Assembly: GCA_030645475.1 (NCBI GenBank)
Contig: JAUSMA010000060.1
Location: 328,032 to 392,031 of the forward strand
Source of the DNA: Nitrospirota bacterium
GTDB taxonomy: Bacteria; Nitrospirota; Nitrospiria; Nitrospirales; Nitrospiraceae
Direction of reading: 5' to 3'
Length of the DNA: 64,000 nt
Below are positions 61,596-64,000 of the stretch, in pieces. The stretch's first letter is position 1. Every line of letters begins with the position of its first letter. Under the pieces are notes generated by a model that was not told the DNA's origin, made no database searches, and worked only from the letters and a program-made list of their open reading frames with translations. Made by a program: the position numbers and the translations under genes.

Positions 61596-62660
61596 ATGAA
61601 TGAAATCCAGGCATCAACAGAAGAACCGCAACCCCCGACTCCAGTGGCCGTCCTTCCGCCGCGAGAGCTGAGAGCGGACAAGCTTGAATGGGTTACCTAT
61701 CTATCATCGTTTACGGTCATCGCTGCTGCTTTAGCATATTTGATCGGGTTTATTATTGTTAACTCATCTTTGTTCCAGTACGGAATGGTTCCGTATGACT
61801 TTCTCCAACCACGTTATATTTCTGCAGGCTTGCTTTATTTCGCTGCAACGACTGGTTTCACCGGCGCAATTTTCCTACTTATCCATCTAACCAAGAAAAA
61901 GCATTTACTTGGTGACGTAACCAATGCAGAAATAAGAAGTGCCTGGATAATCTTTTTTATTTTCGGCATGTCCGGTGCTTACCTCAACTGGCTACTACCA
62001 AAATCCAATACCATTGACGGGTGGCTTTCTGCTCTACGGTACCCGTCCTTTGTACTCGCGCTAGTGGTGGGCGCTTTTAACACCACCCTTCTTCCGCTTC
62101 CAGCGCGTTTTGGCAAGTTGTCGCTCTGGTGGAGAATCCACATGTGGGAAACGGGGCGGCTATCGCGGGTTGTATTACTGCTGATGCTTGTTAATGCTTC
62201 AGCAAGGTTGGGAGAGGCCTTTTTCTTCTTTCCTTTGTTTTTGATTGGAGTGTGGTTCTTCTTATCAGGTTTCCGCCCAGATCAGAAGGTCGAGTCGGTT
62301 ACCTCCGAGAATACACATGGGCTATTTTGGGGGATTAGTAATATATGTCTCTCAATATATGCCTACGCCACACTTACCTATCCGCTCATCTCTCCTCATT
62401 TTGGTGGTGGAAAGCCGCTGCTGATATCAATAGCCATCAAGCCAGACAACAGAAAGGCAATCGGCAGGGTAATGGGTCGGGAGGACTGGAAATGCGTCAT
62501 GCATAACATTTCTTTGATTCATGAAAATTCGGAACTACTTTATGTATTGCCAAACGGCTACTTAGCTGATGAGACCGCAATTGCCATACCGAAAAGCGAG
62601 ATCATCACTTTGGCCTACCAACGCAAAACCAAGAATGAGAATGCAACTTGTTTGGAGTAA
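61596..62660 (+). CDS. Hypothetical membrane protein on the tRNA-Leu element
   Basis: A 354-residue protein: Pro-rich cytoplasmic start, then about seven hydrophobic segments to residue 290 (VTYLSSFTVIAAALAYLIGFIIVN; LLYFAATTGFTGAIFLLIHL; AWIIFFIFGMSGAYLNWLL; FVLALVVGAFNTTLLPL). It ends in a soluble C-terminus of about 75 residues. No family recognised. AT-richer than the surrounding core genes, which fits recent acquisition. Confidence 0.6.
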   Translation: MNEIQASTEEPQPPTPVAVLPPRELRADKLEWVTYLSSFTVIAAALAYLIGFIIVNSSLFQYGMVPYDFLQPRYISAGLLYFAATTGFTGAIFLLIHLTKKKHLLGDVTNAEIRSAWIIFFIFGMSGAYLNWLLPKSNTIDGWLSALRYPSFVLALVVGAFNTTLLPLPARFGKLSLWWRIHMWETGRLSRVVLLLMLVNASARLGEAFFFFPLFLIGVWFFLSGFRPDQKVESVTSENTHGLFWGISNICLSIYAYATLTYPLISPHFGGGKPLLISIAIKPDNRKAIGRVMGREDWKCVMHNISLIHENSELLYVLPNGYLADETAIAIPKSEIITLAYQRKTKNENATCLE

Positions 62661-62753
62661 TTCCTGAAAGAGTTTCCGGACAGAGCACGGCAACCCAGAC
62701 TATGTGGGCGTTTCGCTGTGCTGACATGGACTTATTGTAAGTCTCGGAAAGAC

Positions 62754-63700
62754 CTAGACGACCGATGCTGCCTGAGATAGTGGTTTCATCGCTACGATTG
62801 GTTTGGCATTCAGCACCTTCACAGCATTGAGAAAATTTGTCGGACACAGGTGGGCAGATCTCAAGGTTACCGTAATGGTCTTATGCCCCATCCACTCCTG
62901 AACCACCCTAAGATTTGCTCCTCGCTGTACCAGCCTTGAGCAGCACGTATGCCTCAGCGCATACGGCACGAACTGCCGATCTTCTTCCACGCCCATCAGC
63001 TCACGTATCTGATTCCTGACATGCTCAAACCAGAAATTACTAAAACCTGGAAAGAGAGGTCCTGTGTGATGCTTCAGCCTTTGTCCTTCAATAATTGCCT
63101 TCACTCGTTCGGTCATAGGCACAGATCTGGGCCGACCGTTCTTCGACTGCCAGATGCGCAGAAGACCTTGCACTGTGTCACAGTCCCGCCCTTCCAGTCT
63201 CCACAATTCCCCGCCACGCTGCCGGTATCGACCAAAACAAGAGGGCCTCTAGATGGTCGCTTACCCCACTGGTCGAGGAGGTGTAGTGCCTGGAGTTCCT
63301 CTCTTTCATTCAAGAACCGTATCCTTCCCTCCCCTTCACGCTTCCGCTGAATTGTGGGGCGGGTCTGGAGTTTTCCCCGTTCCACCGCAAGGGACAGCAT
63401 CCGAGACACGGCGGCGAGCTTGCGGTTAATCGTCGCGTTACTGTTGTCGATGATAGCCAGGTGTCCAGCGTAGTCATCAGGCGGTCGTTGTGGTTTTGTC
63501 GAGGGCTTGCCTAAGCGTCCAGGTATGGGGAGCCTCAGGTTGCACACTGCGGAGAAGGAAAACGCGGAGGTCTGCTTGCTTCTGCTCAGCCTCTGCTTAG
63601 TGCAGACAGGTGGCTGTTTGGCGCACACCCCGCACGGTCACATCCACAAAGTAGCGTGTTTCTCGTTGTCTAATTCCCACTGCGTCCCCTTCCCTCCACA
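62754..63700 (-). pseudogene. Frameshifted tyrosine integrase
   Basis: Three fragments in different frames: EQKQADLRVFLLRSVQPEAPHTWTLRQALDKTTTTA (N-terminal part, ends in TGATGA near 63490); ATINRKLAAVSRMLSLAVERGKLQ to LLDQWGKRPSRGPLVLVDTG (middle); and GRPRSVPMTERVKAI to VPYALRHTCCSRLVQRGANLRVVQEWMGHKTITVT (C-terminal, with His-x-x-Arg and His). The middle and last frames meet at GATACCGGCAGCGTGGCGGG, where one missing base would restore D-T-G-x-R-G-G-E-L. The catalytic Tyr is not seen where expected (TVTLRSAHLCP). So the gene is broken more than once. Confidence 0.75.
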
Positions 63701-63826
63701 TGTTGCGGCGCAACTTCCCGCAACATTGTGTTTGCCTGCAACAGTTGCAGCGCAAAGAAAACAGCGTATCCAAGCGGCTTCCGCTGCATACGTTGCAGGA
63801 ATAGTCTGTGAACTATCGAGGGGTTA

Positions 63827-63896
63827 TGGCTGGGAAAATGGTAGCGACTGGTGCCGGAGGCCGGGATTGAACCGGCATGGTCCTTTTGGAACCGAG
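63827..63896. repeat. Right 70-bp direct repeat of the tRNA-Leu element
   Basis: Identical to 60714-60783; it covers the 3' part of tRNA-Leu (63849-63896) and 22 nt beyond its CCA. Confidence 0.88.
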
Positions 63897-63938
63897 GGAT
63901 TTTAAGTCCCTTGCGTCTGCCAATTTCGCCACTCCGGC
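63849..63938 (-). tRNA. tRNA-Leu (anticodon TAA)
   Basis: Minus strand: acceptor GCCGGAG (63938-63932) with CTCCGGC (63859-63853), discriminator A and encoded CCA. Anticodon stem GGGA/TCCC around CTTAAAA gives anticodon TAA. The variable arm is long (CGGTTCCAAAAGGACCAT), as in a class II tRNA. Length about 90 nt. It is the insertion target of the decayed element, whose right repeat covers its 3' part. Confidence 0.93.
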
Positions 63939-64000
63939 AGCAAAAGCCGCAGTGGCCGGACTCTAGCATCGGGGTCCAGGTCGGTCAAGGCCAGTGTTGC

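Larger units (their letters stand above)
60714..63896. mobile_element. 3.1-kb decayed integrative element at tRNA-Leu(TAA)
   Basis: Flanked by perfect 70-bp direct repeats, the right one inside an intact tRNA-Leu. Contents: a 64-residue protein, a degraded thermonuclease-type domain, a 354-residue membrane protein and a frameshifted tyrosine integrase next to the tRNA. The loss of integrase frame suggests it can no longer excise on its own. Confidence 0.8.

Noticed and set aside
1..64000. CRISPR arrays or rRNA genes
   Set aside because: No regularly spaced direct repeats with unique spacers and no rRNA-like sequence were seen; the repeats found are palindromic or att-type.

Overview
The window is about 64 kb of moderately GC-rich Gram-negative chromosome. 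An exosortase/PEP-CTERM exopolysaccharide locus, two-partner secretion with its own TonB-ExbB-ExbD set, a GlrK/GlrR-type sigma-54 regulatory operon, polyphosphate-linked CYTH-CHAD and dense short intergenic palindromes together suggest a Nitrospira-like bacterium (Nitrospirota). That assignment is inference; no rRNA or marker operon is present to prove it.

Layout. (1) Positions 1-16.6 kb, all minus strand: two exopolysaccharide operons. The upstream one (16599 down to 7759) encodes a GT4, a flippase, a Wzy-type ligase/polymerase, two hexapeptide acyltransferases, a methyltransferase, a GT2, a second GT4 and a secreted hydrolase that resembles animal hyaluronidases (GH56). The downstream one (7533 down to 1) encodes an exosortase-EpsI fusion, a WecA/TagO-type phosphosugar transferase, the PrsT-type TPR lipoprotein, a Wza-type export protein and an outer-membrane barrel. 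Both operons have the same 19-nt sequence, with 11-bp-phased TTAACA-type half-sites, in front. (2) 16.9-21.2 kb: three PEP-CTERM proteins (likely exosortase substrates) and a PstS-like binding protein with a calcium-loop motif. (3) 21.6-30.3 kb: TonB, ExbD, ExbB, a 1455-residue haemagglutinin-type TpsA and its TpsB transporter, with palindromic repeats sitting on the stop codons of tonB and exbD. (4) 30.5-34.1 kb, plus strand: a lone GspC-like PDZ protein, an outer-membrane barrel and a CYTH-CHAD protein; the first two have phased half-sites upstream. (5) 34308-45360: an 11-kb integrative element in the 3' end of tRNA-Thr(TGT), bounded by a 49-bp direct repeat. It carries integrase, excisionase-like and RHH proteins, seven unrecognised genes, a complete metK behind a SAM-I-type riboswitch and terminator, VapBC, HigBA and an HUH-type replication initiator. 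(6) 45.5-60.7 kb: core genes: glrR, lipoprotein and glrK operon, a membrane protein, clpB, comM/yifB, an AsnC-type domain protein, a Gfo/Idh/MocA oxidoreductase, a dienelactone-hydrolase-like protein lacking the usual nucleophile, DUF423 and others. (7) 60714-63896: a second, decayed 3.1-kb element at tRNA-Leu(TAA), bounded by a 70-bp direct repeat, with a frameshifted integrase.

How it fits together. The exopolysaccharide operons probably build a lipid-linked repeat unit (WecA-like, GTs, acyl/methyl decoration), flip and polymerise it, and export it through the Wza/barrel proteins, while the exosortase processes the PEP-CTERM proteins that associate with it. The shared phased repeats point to one OmpR/PhoB-family regulator controlling polysaccharide and surface genes; a phosphate link is suggested only weakly, by the PstS-like protein and the polyphosphate-associated CHAD protein. 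The strongest candidates for something undescribed are the GH56-like hydrolase inside the polysaccharide operon, the shared operator, and the metK-riboswitch cargo whose leader can pair with the riboswitch just before the metK ribosome binding site.
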